This document shows positions 6,855 to 7,217 of a stretch of 7,217 nt of DNA, piece after piece. Below the pieces are notes generated by a model, which saw nothing but the letters and a program-made list of their open reading frames with translations, was not told the DNA's origin and searched no databases. Where the stretch lies: assembly GCA_007127655.1 (NCBI GenBank), contig SKYX01000024.1, positions 1-7,217 of the forward strand. The letters are read 5' to 3'. The position numbers and the translations under genes are program-made. This DNA comes from Desulfonatronum sp. (GTDB lineage Bacteria > Desulfobacterota > Desulfovibrionia > Desulfovibrionales > Desulfonatronaceae). Each line of letters begins with the position of its first letter. The stretch's first letter is position 1.

Positions 6855-7217
6855 CTAAAAAACAATCTCCGTCCCGATCCCGCCCTTGGTGAACATCTCC
6901 AGGAGGATGGAGTTCTCCAGGCGGCCGTCGATGATGTGCGCCTTTTCGACGCCGGCTTCCACGGCTTCCAGGCAGCATTTGACCTTGGGAATCATTCCGC
7001 CGCGCAGTATGCCTTTTTCCAGGGCTTGAACGGCCTTGTGGCGATTCATGGACGAGATCAGATTGCCTTCGATGTCCAGGACGCCGGCAACATCGGTGAG
7101 CAGGATCAGCCGCTTGGCTTCCAGTGCCGCGGCCACGGCCCCGGCCACGGCGTCGGCGTTGATGTTGTAGGTTTCACCGTCGTCGTCCACGCCCACCGGG
7201 GCGATCACCGGAATGAA
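6855..7217 (-). CDS. argB: Acetylglutamate kinase, C-terminal part (5' end cut by window edge)
   Basis: Phosphorylates N-acetyl-L-glutamate with ATP in the second step of arginine (ornithine) synthesis, in the cytoplasm. Only the last 120 codons are in the window, of about 300 in the family; the frame is open to the right edge. The GTG at 7208 is an internal valine of [10 protein letters not shown], not a start. Seen: [10 protein letters not shown] (substrate/nucleotide region), [10 protein letters not shown] with its active-site aspartate (complement of 7092-7094), and the GGMIPKVK lysine (complement of 6984-6986) that contacts phosphate. The end GIGTEIVF is typical. The residues visible are intact. 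Whether it is arginine-inhibited cannot be judged, because the N-terminal helix is outside the window. It is the first visible gene of a minus-strand unit with the HD hydrolase and the small protein. Confidence 0.97.
   Translation of the reverse strand, partial: FIPVIAPVGVDDDGETYNINADAVAGAVAAALEAKRLILLTDVAGVLDIEGNLISSMNRHKAVQALEKGILRGGMIPKVKCCLEAVEAGVEKAHIIDGRLENSILLEMFTKGGIGTEIVF

Overview
The window is a gene-dense stretch of high-GC bacterial chromosome. It holds eight genes and no gap longer than a few dozen bases. GC-rich third positions, the close-packed overlapping genes and the protein types fit a proteobacterium. My best guess is a sulfate-reducer-like deltaproteobacterium (Desulfovibrionales type), but this is an impression from protein flavour and not something the sequence proves.

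Left block, plus strand (2-5876): the C-terminal two thirds of malate synthase G (glcB, cut by the window edge), two different class I SAM-dependent methyltransferases, and two GTPases. The junctions are tight: a 4-base ATGA overlap, a 16-base gap, a 1-base TGATG overlap and another 4-base ATGA overlap. The five genes therefore look like one transcription unit with translational coupling. Malate synthase G condenses glyoxylate with acetyl-CoA to malate. The methyltransferases have clear SAM-binding motifs but no substrate that can be read from sequence. The last two genes form an apparent pair. One is a P-loop GTPase with a C-terminal DUF697-like (YcjF-type) hydrophobic domain carrying a glycine zipper. 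The other is an Era-like GTPase domain carried behind an N-terminal membrane hairpin and a long, mainly helical region. Together they look like a membrane-acting GTPase couple of unknown role, and they are the most interesting part of the window.

Middle (5867-5911): a short convergent junction. It holds a perfect 14-base tandem duplication that includes the stop codon of the second GTPase gene. The second copy runs into an imperfect 26-base palindrome. There is no classical terminator with a T-tract.

Right block, minus strand (7217-5912): the C-terminal part of acetylglutamate kinase (argB, cut by the window edge), an HD-superfamily hydrolase of the COG2316 type, and a small protein I do not recognise. 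Spacings are 21 and 7 bases, so these also look co-transcribed. No RNA genes, mobile elements, CRISPR arrays or convincing promoters were seen; the promoters of both units would lie outside the window.
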